A stretch of 42,462 nucleotides of DNA, from positions 1 to 42,462 of the forward strand of contig NZ_LUHJ01000039.1 in assembly GCF_001597745.1 (NCBI RefSeq), written 5' to 3'. Both the position numbers and the translations under genes were made by a program. Every line of letters begins with the position of its first letter. Positions within the stretch are counted from its first letter, which is position 1. This DNA is from Anabaena sp. 4-3. Its GTDB lineage: Bacteria; Cyanobacteriota; Cyanobacteriia; Cyanobacteriales; Nostocaceae. Shown piece by piece: positions 8,440 to 17,038 of the stretch. The notes below the pieces were generated by a model that did no database searches, was not told where the DNA came from, and saw nothing but the letters and a program-made list of their open reading frames with translations.

Positions 8440-8499
8440 GTGCTAAGTGTTGATGCCAATTCTATCTAAGGTAACAACCAATACATCACCTAGATATTA

Positions 8500-8565
8500 G
8501 TAGGGTGCGTCAGATGTGGACAATCTGTGAAGGTTTACAAAATTATCTCTTCTGACGCACCCTAC
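8500..8565. repeat. MITE-like hairpin, GTAGGGTGCGTCAGA family, copy 1
   Basis: Perfect 15-base terminal inverted repeats (GTAGGGTGCGTCAGA and TCTGACGCACCCTAC) enclose 36 bases. It sits between the convergent ends of glnB and rdgB, so it could end both transcripts. Other copies are at 13105-13169 and 19371-19435. Confidence 0.85.
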
Positions 8566-8585
8566 AAGACTTGTGGATGCAATAC

Positions 8586-9170
8586 TTAGGACTCAGGAGT
8601 TAGCAATGTGGGTAATTGAGGGAGTAAGGCGGCAAAAGCTTTACCACGATGACTAACTGACTTTTTTAACTCTGGTGTCATTTGTGCAAAAGTCAATTGC
8701 TTTTCGGGGACGTAAAAAATCGGATCGTAGCCGAAACCACCATTACCACGGGGTGCGTGCAGAATTTCCCCAGGACAAATACCTTCTGTTTGGATAGCAA
8801 TGCTACCATCAGGACGCGCGATCGCGACTACACAGACAAACTGGGCTTTGCGGTTATCTTCACTACCTAATTCTCTGAGTAATCTAGCAATCCGATCTGA
8901 GTCGGTTGTACCATAACGGGCAGAATATACGCCAGGTGAGCCATTGAGCGCATCTACCTGCAAACCAGAATCATCTGCGATCGCCCAATTTCCCGTCGCT
9001 TGAGCAATTTGTGAGGCTTTTAGACAGGCATTCTCAGCAAAGGTAACACCTGTTTCTTCAATTTCTAATTCTGCTGGCTTGAGTATTAATTCCCAGCCAG
9101 TATCTTGGAGGTAAGCTTGCATTTCCCGCAACTTACCAGGATTACTTGTCGCTACTACGAGTATAGTCAT
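8586..9170 (-). CDS. rdgB: Non-canonical purine NTP pyrophosphatase (RdgB/HAM1)
   Basis: A 194-residue house-cleaning enzyme that hydrolyses dITP, ITP and XTP to monophosphates and pyrophosphate. Signatures are ATSNPGKLREM (residues 7-17), FAENACLKA (about 44-52), the metal/substrate segment ADDSGLQVDALNGSPGVYSARY, and SHRGKAFAALLP at the end. Length is standard. The ATG lies at the edge of a run of TAATGAC heptamers, and the leader up to the start consists of that repeat, with no Shine-Dalgarno sequence nearby. Confidence 0.95.
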   Translation of the reverse strand: MTILVVATSNPGKLREMQAYLQDTGWELILKPAELEIEETGVTFAENACLKASQIAQATGNWAIADDSGLQVDALNGSPGVYSARYGTTDSDRIARLLRELGSEDNRKAQFVCVVAIARPDGSIAIQTEGICPGEILHAPRGNGGFGYDPIFYVPEKQLTFAQMTPELKKSVSHRGKAFAALLPQLPTLLTPES

Positions 9171-9261
9171 TGGTCATTAGTCATTAGTCATTAGTCGTTA
9201 GTTTTTCTCCCCCTGCTCCCCTGCTTCCCCTGCTCCCTGCTCCCCTGCTCCCCTGCTCAAG
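9166..9261. repeat. Composite repeat, inverted: TCATTAG heptamers plus C-rich tract
   Basis: Reverse-complement version of the composite element. The heptamer run (9166-9201) touches the rdgB start, then GTTTTTCTCC, then a CCCCTGCTC-type tract up to the end of the phosphohexomutase gene. Read on the minus strand, the order is G-rich, A-rich spacer, heptamers, then the rdgB start. Confidence 0.85.
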
Positions 9262-9268
9262 AGCTTCC

Positions 9269-10705
9269 TCACTCAGCCCACTGTTTCGCCCAAGCCAGAG
9301 TTTTATGCACTTCTTCCAGGGTGGAGGCTTCGCAGTAGAGGCGTAAAACTGGTTCTGTACCACTGAATCTAATCATTAACCAGCTTTGATCTGCAAGGCG
9401 GAATTTGTAGCCATCGATGGTTTTACAGTCAATTACGGCTTTACCGGCAATTTCTGTTAATGGTTGGGTTTGCAGTTGTTGGAGTAGTCGCGCCCGGACT
9501 TCCATGCTGGCTAGGGGCAAATCTATACGGTCATAAGCGGAAATAAAGCCTGTTTGCTGTTGCAAGTGGCGATAATAGTCGCCTAAATCCTGCCCAGATT
9601 CAACGATCGCCTCTAAGACATACAATGCTGATAGTAGGGCATCCCGTTCTGGTATATGGCTACCATAACCAATACCTCCTGATTCTTCCCCACCTAACAA
9701 TACTGGTGCGGCTAACATTCTGTCAGCAATGTATTTATACCCTACTGGTGTTTCAAAGACTGACAGGTGATGTAGTGCTGCTACTTTGGGTATTAAATCG
9801 GAACCACTCACGGTTTTGACAATTTCGCCGGTAAAGTTCCGTCTCTGGGTGAGGTGGTCGATTAATATGGGGATTAAAACTTGGGAACTGAGGAAATTAG
9901 CGTTTCCATCTACGGCGGCGATGCGATCGCAATCGCCATCAAACACCAATCCTACAGCTAAACCTGATGGATTGGTATCGTGATGAGTTTTGATGATATT
10001 AAATAGCTCAGATAGATATTTAGGTAAAGGTTCAGGCGCACCGCCACCAAATAAGGGATCACGGTTGCTATTGATTTCTTGGACACGTTCACCTAATAAT
10101 CTGCCCAAACCGCTAGCTGCTGCACCGTGCATTACATCAGCGAAGACGCTGAGTTTACCAGAGGCGATCGCTTCTCTGAGCTTGGCAATATTAACTTTTT
10201 TTTCTAAGCCTTGGATATAACTTGGCCAAGGGTCAAATTTTTCTAACTTACCAGGGGTAACTGCTGGTGATACACCTGAAGGTAATAATGCTTCTATATC
10301 TTTTGTGACTTCTGGTGAGACTGAACCACCAAAATAACCTTTAACTTTTAATCCTAAATACGCCCCTGGGTTATGACTGGCTGTAATTACTAACGCACCC
10401 AAAGCGTTAAATGCTTTTGCTGCCCAACTAAAAGCCGGGGTTGGTGCATAGCTGTCACTCAGCAGCACATCAAAGCCGACGGCGGTGACAGCATGAGCAA
10501 CAACACGGGCAAAGTCTTCAGCCATAAATCGGCGGTCGTAACCCACAATAATTGTGCGACTACCTACAGTCGAAAAATATGTATTATATAATACTTTTGC
10601 TGCAACAGGTGCGACCAAAGCTAGACGTTCAAAGGTGAACTCATCGCCAATTACGCCCCTCCAGCCGTCTGTACCAAACTTGATTGGGCTAGCTATCACT
10701 GGCAT
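9269..10705 (-). CDS. Phosphoglucomutase/phosphomannomutase family enzyme
   Basis: A 478-residue alpha-D-phosphohexomutase, interconverting hexose 1- and 6-phosphates. The phosphoserine loop is ITASHNPG, with Ser110 the catalytic residue. The metal loop is DGDCDR (Asp256, Asp258, Asp260), the sugar-binding loop is GGEESGGIGY, and the phosphate-binding loop near the C-terminus is RFSGTEPVLRLY. It starts with ATG (MPVIASPIKFGTDGWRGVIG). Whether glucose or mannose phosphate is the main substrate cannot be read from these motifs. It may compete for or feed the glucose 1-phosphate pool used by the sugar enzymes at 34-40 kb. Confidence 0.92.
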   Translation of the reverse strand: MPVIASPIKFGTDGWRGVIGDEFTFERLALVAPVAAKVLYNTYFSTVGSRTIIVGYDRRFMAEDFARVVAHAVTAVGFDVLLSDSYAPTPAFSWAAKAFNALGALVITASHNPGAYLGLKVKGYFGGSVSPEVTKDIEALLPSGVSPAVTPGKLEKFDPWPSYIQGLEKKVNIAKLREAIASGKLSVFADVMHGAAASGLGRLLGERVQEINSNRDPLFGGGAPEPLPKYLSELFNIIKTHHDTNPSGLAVGLVFDGDCDRIAAVDGNANFLSSQVLIPILIDHLTQRRNFTGEIVKTVSGSDLIPKVAALHHLSVFETPVGYKYIADRMLAAPVLLGGEESGGIGYGSHIPERDALLSALYVLEAIVESGQDLGDYYRHLQQQTGFISAYDRIDLPLASMEVRARLLQQLQTQPLTEIAGKAVIDCKTIDGYKFRLADQSWLMIRFSGTEPVLRLYCEASTLEEVHKTLAWAKQWAE

Positions 10706-10770
10706 TCAGGTATTCTCGGTGTACACTTGAGGATTTTAGCATTTGTATAGTTTGGGAAATAAATATTAAT

Positions 10771-10800
10771 AATCCTTAATAGTTTTCACTATTAAGGATT
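10771..10800 (-). terminator. Perfect 12-bp hairpin after the parMR-like operon
   Basis: AATCCTTAATAG and CTATTAAGGATT flank a 6-base loop. It is placed between the end of the ParR-like gene and the start of the phosphohexomutase gene, both on the minus strand. The T-run on the minus side is poor; on the plus side a short TTT follows. Its position fits transcript ending for the upstream operon. Confidence 0.5.
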
Positions 10801-10841
10801 TTTGATAGGAGCAAAAACTGCTCACAATTTATGATGTTTTG

Positions 10842-11339
10842 TTAAAAATCATCAAGATACTGACTTAAACGCCTAATCACCGGGTCAACTTCTGCTGGTG
10901 GTTCAACCGGTTCAACAGCAGGAGTCGTAGGATTGACGGTATCTGGTGCTGGTACTGGTGGAGGCGAATGGTAAACAACAGGTCGCTCTGTCACCATGAT
11001 TGCCAGATGCGCCATCTGTTGAGTCAGTTGTAAAATTTGGCGTTCCATAGCCTCCAAGCGATGAGATTCCTTGGCAAAAAAACGTCCCTCAAGGTCAGCT
11101 ACTTGACGTTGCAGTTCATCGATTTTCTGTTCAACCGATTCTGTTGCTGCTGTTTTTAAACCAGGTTTTACAGATTCCGGTACACATAAAGATTGCCATA
11201 AGGCTTCTTTACAGAGGTCACTGAAAGTCTTGTCAGGCTGTTGTTCTAAATAGCTTTCCACCAGTGCTAACAAACTTTCGTCAGCGACTCCTGGATTGAA
11301 CGTGACCGATTTCACTACCTTTTTTGACCATTGGAACAT
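10842..11339 (-). CDS. ParR-like adaptor protein of an actin-like segregation module
   Basis: A 165-residue protein encoded 5 bases after the actin-like gene, so almost certainly co-translated. The N-terminus (residues 7-52; VKSVTFNPGVADESLLALVE, then FSDLCKEALWQSL) has the strand-helix-helix pattern of a ribbon-helix-helix DNA-binding domain. Residues about 68-115 form a coiled coil (VEQKIDELQRQVADLEGRFF onward). A Pro-rich linker (125-150) follows, and then a distinct C-terminal peptide, DPVIRRLSQYLDDF. This layout matches ParR-type adaptors, in which the N-terminal part binds the centromere and the C-terminal tail docks on the actin-like filament. Assignment rests on architecture and neighbour, not on close similarity. 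Confidence 0.6.
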   Translation of the reverse strand: MFQWSKKVVKSVTFNPGVADESLLALVESYLEQQPDKTFSDLCKEALWQSLCVPESVKPGLKTAATESVEQKIDELQRQVADLEGRFFAKESHRLEAMERQILQLTQQMAHLAIMVTERPVVYHSPPPVPAPDTVNPTTPAVEPVEPPAEVDPVIRRLSQYLDDF

Positions 11340-11344
11340 TCTTT

Positions 11345-12481
11345 TTAGGACCTAGCAGATAATTGCGCCTCTCCATAAATATACTGCCCCAAGGCGTTAG
11401 CTTGCCGAGAAGGTGCTGCTAAATGGGCGTTAATTTTCGCCTCTTTGAGTAGACGTTGCACATCTTCCCAGAAGAATTCGCCACCACCACCGGTGATAAT
11501 CACATCGGTAACACGTTCTGGCAACCAAGCGAGGACACGGCTACAAATTTCTCTGGAAAACTGCTCGATTAAGTTGGGCAGAAAGTCATCGAGGTTAGTG
11601 GGTTTGCTAGCACCTTTAGGACGATAAAAGCGATCGCCTTTAGGTTTATTAACCGCAGAAATTAAGGCTAGAGACTGACTATCTGCGCCCTCAATTTCAG
11701 CAGCTACCATTTCATAAAACTTGCTCATACCAAAGTCTTCACTCTTAGAAGCACCTCGTGCAAAGCGGAAGTTATCCACCATCAACAAATCGATGGTTTG
11801 GTGTCCGATATCAACGATCGCCACCGATATTTTTGTAAAATCAGGGGTGTTGGGACTCTTTTTAGGTTGGGCTTCTGACCATAATAGACTGCCATAGCCT
11901 TCTGGCATCACCCAAACTTTAGTGATATTCAAAGATAAAGATTCGCCCCGGAAATTAAGGACATGAGGCCCAGACACTTGGCTAATCAATTGTGCTTTTT
12001 CCCGTTCAAATTGTTCTAACGAGAGAAAAGGTAAACCCAGCACTACAGAAATATCATCTTTGAGTTTAAAGTAGCCAGCACTCGCCAAAACCTTGATCAG
12101 TGCATCTTCCACTTTGGACTGGCCAACTCCTAAGTTAGCCCCAAAGTCTGCCGCCAATTGACCAACAGCGTAGCCATTACCTTGATACTCCAGCCACAAA
12201 TCCATCAGAGGATCGGTAGCACGGGCTTCAAACACGCCACCGCGTACCTGTTCTATAGTCATTTGTTTGACGTTGGCAGGTACAAACATCACATTGTTTG
12301 GATCACGGCTGACACAGGTTTTTGTGGAAGTTCTGCCTAAATCAACGCTGAGAATAGCTTTGCCCAAATTGTTATTTACTTTTGGGGGTGTGGTGGTATT
12401 GATGGGTACGTTAGCTGACACCCGGTTAAGCGGTATGGCAGCAGCATTCATGGGGGTAGCGGCGGAAGGTTGGTCTGTCAT
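11345..12481 (-). CDS. ParM/StbA-family actin-like ATPase
   Basis: A 378-residue actin-fold ATPase. After a disordered Ala/Pro/Thr-rich lead of about 38 residues come phosphate-1 (SVDLGRTSTK, 45-54), phosphate-2 (VDIGHQTID, 223-231) and the adenosine motif (DVIITGGGGEFF, 326-337). These mark the actin/Hsp70/ParM superfamily; the layout and length fit plasmid ParM/StbA filament proteins rather than MreB or FtsA. The next gene encodes a putative DNA-binding adaptor, as in parMRC loci. The surrounding genes are housekeeping (pgm, rdgB, glnB, queC), so this looks chromosomal. Possible roles are DNA segregation or positioning of a membrane or cell-structure cargo. Confidence 0.8.
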   Translation of the reverse strand: MTDQPSAATPMNAAAIPLNRVSANVPINTTTPPKVNNNLGKAILSVDLGRTSTKTCVSRDPNNVMFVPANVKQMTIEQVRGGVFEARATDPLMDLWLEYQGNGYAVGQLAADFGANLGVGQSKVEDALIKVLASAGYFKLKDDISVVLGLPFLSLEQFEREKAQLISQVSGPHVLNFRGESLSLNITKVWVMPEGYGSLLWSEAQPKKSPNTPDFTKISVAIVDIGHQTIDLLMVDNFRFARGASKSEDFGMSKFYEMVAAEIEGADSQSLALISAVNKPKGDRFYRPKGASKPTNLDDFLPNLIEQFSREICSRVLAWLPERVTDVIITGGGGEFFWEDVQRLLKEAKINAHLAAPSRQANALGQYIYGEAQLSARS

Positions 12482-13080
12482 ACAAGCTCCTAGTCCTTAC
12501 TTAACTGTAAAAAGTTACCATGCACATCATACAAATAGGCCGCTTATTAGAAATAATTGGCTTCGACAAGTGTAACGACAAATACGCCCTTTTTTAAAGT
12601 TTTTGTAAAACTTGAGCGATCGCTTTGTTCAGGATTCTTGGGCATAGTCTAGGCGAATTTTTAACAGATGTAACCCCCAATTGCCAACTAAAAGTTAATG
12701 TTTTTCAAATAATCGTGTTTCTGCGCTTACGTTTGAGTATGCTGACGACCAATGCTCACACCAAACTCCCAAGTAAAATTTTCGCTCCAAGGGATAGGTA
12801 CTTATCCACAACTTCAAATTCACTACCCCAGGCTGAACCTGCGTATTTTAGCCAACATACCCAAACCGCGCTCTCTAAAGTTGTATACCATAAGAATGGT
12901 AGCAATTACATATTGCTCATGCCTACGGGTACGGAATTGAAAAAAGCAGGAGGAAGCAGAAGGCAGAAGGCTAATCAACGGACTTCCACCGATTTTAGGC
13001 AATGCAACAAGCTGACCTTAAAACCTTTTCTACCCTTCTGCCCTCTGCCAAAGCCGCCCGCAGGACAGTTCAAAGTACAC
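12482..13080. other. Non-coding region upstream of the actin-like operon
   Basis: No convincing gene. It holds the promoter region of the ParM-like gene, short repeated words (CGACAAGTG and CGACAAATA near 12564-12584), a HIP1 octamer near 12616, and one exact DnaA-box match TTATCCACA at 12802-12810. If the actin-like module has a parC-type centromere, this is the most likely place. Several open frames of 60-170 residues overlap here on both strands, but none has a protein-like pattern or ribosome site. Confidence 0.5.
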
Positions 13081-13203
13081 AGGACTTACGCAACTGGCAT
13101 AATAGTAGGGTGCGTCAGATATCAACAATCTGTTTATTGACAGCATTGAAGCCGTCTGACGCACCCTACAAGACATATTTGGTGTGACACTTGCGTAAGT
13201 CCT
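13081..13203. repeat. Nested MITE-like elements
   Basis: The outer element has perfect 13-base inverted ends, AGGACTTACGCAA (13081-13093) and TTGCGTAAGTCCT (13191-13203). Inside it lies a copy of the GTAGGGTGCGTCAGA element (13105-13169) with its own inverted ends. The nesting indicates that one element inserted into another, or that they moved as a composite. No coding sequence is inside, so any movement would need a transposase encoded elsewhere. Confidence 0.85.
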
Positions 13204-13286
13204 AGTACAGTTAAAAAACACAAAATGGCAAAAATCAAATGTAGAAAATTTGACTTTTGCCTTTTGAGTTTTGATTATTAACTTTT

Positions 13287-14357
13287 TTAAACTGTGGGAG
13301 TCAAAGATTGTACTCTTGATTCAGATTGCCAATCCAATGGATTCCACACCCGTTCTTCTAGAGCCATCTGCTCAATTAAACTAGCTAATCTCAAAGCTTT
13401 AAGTGCTTGTTCTCCACCCACAGAAGGCTGATTCCCACCGTGTACACAGTTGACAAAATGCTCTAATTCTGCACTTAGGGGTTGAATGTTAGTAGTATAA
13501 ACTTTTTCAATTAAACCATCTTGCCGATACAATACTTGCTTATGGTCATTGACGGAATTCGCAGGTGTTTGTCGATGAATTAAAATCTCATTCTTGAGAA
13601 AATCAGCTTCAGTAAACGAGTTTTTACAATGGGCGACAATGCGGCGGATTTTGCGGTGTGTGACTTTGCTAGCTGTCAAAGTGGCAACAATGCCATTAGC
13701 AAATCCCAAGGTAGCGGTGACATAATCCAAATAACCGGAGTCAGAAGCGCGAGTTCCACTAGCGGTTAACTTTGTGACTGGTGAGGCTGCCAATTCTAAC
13801 AACAAGTCTATGTCATGAATCATTAAATCCAGCACCACAGACACATCATTAGCTCGGTTTGAGTAAGGACTCATGCGGTGAGCTTCTAGGGCTAGAACTT
13901 CTTCAGTTTGCAGCACCTTATGTAGTTCACGGAAAGCGGGATTAAATCGCTCAATATGACCAACTTGCAGAATGCACTGAGATTCAGCCGCCGCATTAAC
14001 TAAAGATTCTGCCTCGGAAATGCTAGCAGCAATTGGCTTTTCAATTAAAACATGAATACCTGCCAATAGACAGTTGATACCCACAGCATAATGCAAGCGA
14101 GTAGGAACAGCTATGCACACCGCTTCTACATGGGGGAGCAGGTCACAGTAATCTTCAAAAAAACGTACTTTGTATTTACTGGCGGTTTCTAAGCCTCTTT
14201 CAACATTAATATCTGACACGCCCACCAGTTCTACATCTTTCATAGAACTGAGTGTACGGACATGATGTTGTCCCATGTTACCTACGCCGATTACACCTAT
14301 ACGAATCGGTCGTGGCTGGTTGCGCTGTGTGTATGAATTTGGTTCTGCCACTGACAT
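13287..14357 (-). CDS. Gfo/Idh/MocA-family oxidoreductase
   Basis: A 356-residue NAD(P)-dependent oxidoreductase with an N-terminal Rossmann domain (RIGVIGVGNMGQHHVRTL), the conserved IEKPIA lysine-proline motif of the family, and VLDLMIHDIDLLLEL, which carries the catalytic-region His/Asp. The C-terminal domain is the usual beta-sheet dimer half. Substrates are typically sugars or nucleotide sugars, but sequence alone does not say which. I start at the ATG giving MSVAEPNSYT. A GTG four codons upstream, 8 bases after GAGGAG, is a serious alternative. The gene stands alone, with a repeat element downstream. Confidence 0.88.
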   Translation of the reverse strand: MSVAEPNSYTQRNQPRPIRIGVIGVGNMGQHHVRTLSSMKDVELVGVSDINVERGLETASKYKVRFFEDYCDLLPHVEAVCIAVPTRLHYAVGINCLLAGIHVLIEKPIAASISEAESLVNAAAESQCILQVGHIERFNPAFRELHKVLQTEEVLALEAHRMSPYSNRANDVSVVLDLMIHDIDLLLELAASPVTKLTASGTRASDSGYLDYVTATLGFANGIVATLTASKVTHRKIRRIVAHCKNSFTEADFLKNEILIHRQTPANSVNDHKQVLYRQDGLIEKVYTTNIQPLSAELEHFVNCVHGGNQPSVGGEQALKALRLASLIEQMALEERVWNPLDWQSESRVQSLTPTV

Positions 14358-14393
14358 CCTATTTTGCACTATTGTTCTCTCCTCAACCACCAA

Positions 14394-14927
14394 ATTTAGA
14401 GACGCTATGGCCGTTGGCGTTTATACTAGACAGCCGATTATGCTCCGTCTAAAACCATCCAGATGGTAACATAGAGGGCTTGTTTATGAAGAATTTCAAA
14501 GGTTGACATCAGTTCCCGTAATCTAGCTGTCTTTTGCACAGACATTTTTAAATTGCTCGGTTTTTTCTGTTCTATACAAACTACAATACGTCTTTAGTAT
14601 TACCTTGAAAATTCTAGTAGTTCTCCGTGAAAATTCTCAAAAGACAGTTAGACAATAAATTACCTAGGCTGAAATTTGACAATCTCATTGTTAAGAATAT
14701 TACAAAATAATTAATAAAAATATCATACTGGATTGTTTAGATAAAAAAAGATTTATTTAAGACTGACAGCACGGAATCTGCCCAAATAATTTTTACATAA
14801 TTATGCACAGCACTCAAAGGTTTTACCGTTTAGATTTATGGCTCATGAATTATGTCAGCCAAAAAGAAAACCATTCTTTAATCTGGGAGTATGATTTGGC
14901 GTTGAACATGGAAAATTTAAACCGGAA
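14394..14927. other. AT-rich intergenic region, no recognised feature
   Basis: A stretch of 534 bases between the divergent oxidoreductase and queC genes. It must hold both promoters. I looked for a preQ1 riboswitch ahead of queC and for GTA-N8-TAC sites and saw neither. The only short frames (60-66 residues) overlap the oxidoreductase 5' end and are shadows. Confidence 0.5.
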
Positions 14928-15602
14928 ATGAAAGCTGTAATTTTGTTATCTGGGGGATTAGACTCTTCCACAATTCTTTACCAAGCAAAGGCTGATGGTT
15001 GTGAGTGTTACTCTATGTCCTTTGATTATCAGCAGCGACATCGCCGAGAGTTGCACTCAGCCAGGCTTGTGGCTCAAAACGCTGGGGTTGTACAGCATCA
15101 GCTAGTTAACTTTGACTTAAGACTATGGGGTGGTTCAGCACTGACAGACGATGCGATCGCTCTACCTGAAGCACGTTCTCTAGATGAGATGTCTCAAAGT
15201 ATTCCCGTGACATACGTACCTGCACGGAATACGATATTTTTAAGTTTTGCCCTTGCCTATGCGGAAGCGATCGCCGCCGAAAGAGTCTACATCGGTGTAA
15301 ACGCCTTAGACTACTCAGGATATCCCGACTGTCGCCCCGACTATATTCAAGCAATGCAAGAAGTTTTTCGCCTGGGTACAAAACAAGGACGCTCAGGACA
15401 ACCCATTAAAATTGTTGCACCCCTCCTAGAATTGAAAAAAACCGAAATTATCCAACTAGGCAATAAATTAGGTGTCCCTTGGGAGCTAACTTGGTCTTGC
15501 TATGCTGGTGGTGATGTAGCTTGTGGTGTCTGTGATTCTTGTCGCTTGCGTCTAGCAGCCTTTGCCGAATTGGGACTTGTTGATCCATTACCCTATGCTT
15601 AG
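14928..15602 (+). CDS. queC: 7-cyano-7-deazaguanine synthase
   Basis: A 224-residue PP-loop ATPase that converts 7-carboxy-7-deazaguanine to preQ0 with ATP and ammonia, a step of queuosine synthesis for tRNA wobble positions. It has the PP-loop SGGLDSS (residues 8-14), the family segment VPARNTIFLSFALAYAE, GYPDCRPDYIQAMQ, and the zinc-binding Cys set C191, C199, C202 and C205 (CYAGGDVACGVCDSC). All key residues are intact. Other queuosine genes are not in the window. Confidence 0.95.
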   Translation: MKAVILLSGGLDSSTILYQAKADGCECYSMSFDYQQRHRRELHSARLVAQNAGVVQHQLVNFDLRLWGGSALTDDAIALPEARSLDEMSQSIPVTYVPARNTIFLSFALAYAEAIAAERVYIGVNALDYSGYPDCRPDYIQAMQEVFRLGTKQGRSGQPIKIVAPLLELKKTEIIQLGNKLGVPWELTWSCYAGGDVACGVCDSCRLRLAAFAELGLVDPLPYA

Positions 15603-15603
15603 G

Positions 15604-15641
15604 ATGGGCATGGGGCATGGGGCATGGGGCATGGGGCATTG
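15604..15641. repeat. GGGGCAT heptamer tandem repeat
   Basis: Four to five copies of GGGGCAT directly after the queC stop, at the junction with the convergent CNNM-family gene. The complement (ATGCCCC) also appears near 1640-1660. It is a second heptamer class beside TAATGAC. Confidence 0.8.
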
Positions 15642-15682
15642 AATAAAAATTCTTCACTGTCTCCCTCATCTCCCTCATCCCC

Positions 15683-17038
15683 CTATTCCCCAGTCAACCG
15701 TCGCAACTGAATTTGATGCAGTCGTGGCCCGTCAACAGATACTACAGTAAACTCAAGATTTTCATAGTGGAAAATTTCGCCGATGTTGGGCATTTTCTGC
15801 AATTGATACAGTAAAAAACCAGCTAAAGTCTGATATTCCTTGGTTAAGGGTAAATTGATATGCAAAACTTCATTTAAGTCTTCTAAGTTAATTTGGGCTT
15901 GCACTAAAAATGTTTGTGGGTCTAACATCTCAATGAGTAAATCGTCACTGCTTTGAGATTGACCTGCATCGCCAATAATTTCTGCAATCACATCTTGGAT
16001 AGTTACCAGCCCGACAGCCCCACCAAATTCATCCACAACTATGACCATAGCTGGTTTTTCTTGCTGCATCATCGGCAAAAGTTCACTCAGGGGGGTGTTT
16101 TCTGGTACAAACCGAGCCGGACGCATCCAAGCTGAGATTTGGGTGTTTAAATGGAGTTTACCTAATGCCAAGGGTTTGGCTAAATCACGAAAGTAAACAA
16201 TGCCGCGAATGTCGTCTAGGGATTCGCCAATGATAGGATAACGAGAGTGTCCAGTGTTGATCATTTCCTGGAGTAAGGTCTCAAAGCTGGCATCATTTGA
16301 TAAGGCGACAATCCCAGTCCGGGGAATCATCACATCTTGTGCTGTGACATCACCAAATTCAAAGACATTATTCAGTAATTCTCGCTCTGTGGTTTCTAAA
16401 CCAGTAGATTCCCGTTCTGTGGAGATAATCAGCTGTAGTTCTTCTGGTGTTACAGGTGGTCTCCAACTTTGGCCAGTGTATTCGATGCCAAACAATCGTA
16501 ACAGATAAGTGGTTGATTGGTTGAGAATCCAAATAAAGGGGCTGAAAAAACGGACAATCGCTTTGACTAATGGCCCTAAACACCTTGCTAACTGCTCAGA
16601 GTAGAGCATGGCGACTGATTTAGGACACAACTCCCCTAAAACAATTTGCAGATAGGCTATTAAAAAAAAGGCGATGGGAATTGATAGGGAATGAGCGATC
16701 GCATGACTCATACCGGCGGTTAAAGGTAAGGATTTCAGCCAAGAACCGATAACCACTACAATCGAACTTTCGCCAATCCACCCCAAAGCCAAACTAGAAA
16801 GGGTAATACCCAACTGAGTTGTCGATAATACCCGATCAATACTATGTTGTAGTCCCTCAACGGCGATCGCTTGGATATCACCAGCCTCAACCAACTGATG
16901 AATGCGCGTTCGGCGCACCGTCACTATGGAAAATTCTGCCGTTACAAAAAAAGCATTGATTGCAATCAGCAGTAACACCGACAACAACCTTAACCCCACA
17001 TTTGTCAAGCTCAAATTAGGAAATTCATTCACCGCCAC
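15683..17038 (-). CDS. CNNM/CBS-domain (HlyC/CorC-type) membrane protein
   Basis: A 451-residue integral membrane protein of the hemolysin C/CorC family. Residues about 12-200 form the DUF21/CNNM transmembrane domain (NAFFVTAEFSIVTVRRTRIH, then TQLGITLSSLALGWIGESSI). A pair of CBS domains follows (about 215-335; VMIPRTGIVALS, GHSRYPIIGESLDDIRGIVY), then a CorC/HlyC domain at the C-terminus. Relatives are linked to magnesium or other cation efflux; the hemolysin name is historical. The CBS pair probably senses adenine nucleotides. It ends about 80 bases from the convergent queC, across heptamer repeats. Confidence 0.9.
   Translation of the reverse strand: MAVNEFPNLSLTNVGLRLLSVLLLIAINAFFVTAEFSIVTVRRTRIHQLVEAGDIQAIAVEGLQHSIDRVLSTTQLGITLSSLALGWIGESSIVVVIGSWLKSLPLTAGMSHAIAHSLSIPIAFFLIAYLQIVLGELCPKSVAMLYSEQLARCLGPLVKAIVRFFSPFIWILNQSTTYLLRLFGIEYTGQSWRPPVTPEELQLIISTERESTGLETTERELLNNVFEFGDVTAQDVMIPRTGIVALSNDASFETLLQEMINTGHSRYPIIGESLDDIRGIVYFRDLAKPLALGKLHLNTQISAWMRPARFVPENTPLSELLPMMQQEKPAMVIVVDEFGGAVGLVTIQDVIAEIIGDAGQSQSSDDLLIEMLDPQTFLVQAQINLEDLNEVLHINLPLTKEYQTLAGFLLYQLQKMPNIGEIFHYENLEFTVVSVDGPRLHQIQLRRLTGE

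Noticed and set aside
12802-12810. Exact DnaA-box match, considered as part of a replication origin.
   Set aside because: Only one box is present, with no dnaA/dnaN genes or AT-rich unwinding element nearby. It is kept only as a detail of the region beside the actin-like operon.
12625-13221. Several overlapping frames of 60-171 residues on both strands.
   Set aside because: They overlap each other and the MITE-like element, lack ribosome sites and have no protein-like pattern.
14394-14927. A preQ1 riboswitch ahead of queC.
   Set aside because: No C-rich hairpin followed by the A-rich tail typical of preQ1 aptamers was found.
15106-15381. A 91-residue frame on the minus strand inside queC.
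   Set aside because: A shadow of the well-supported queC reading frame.
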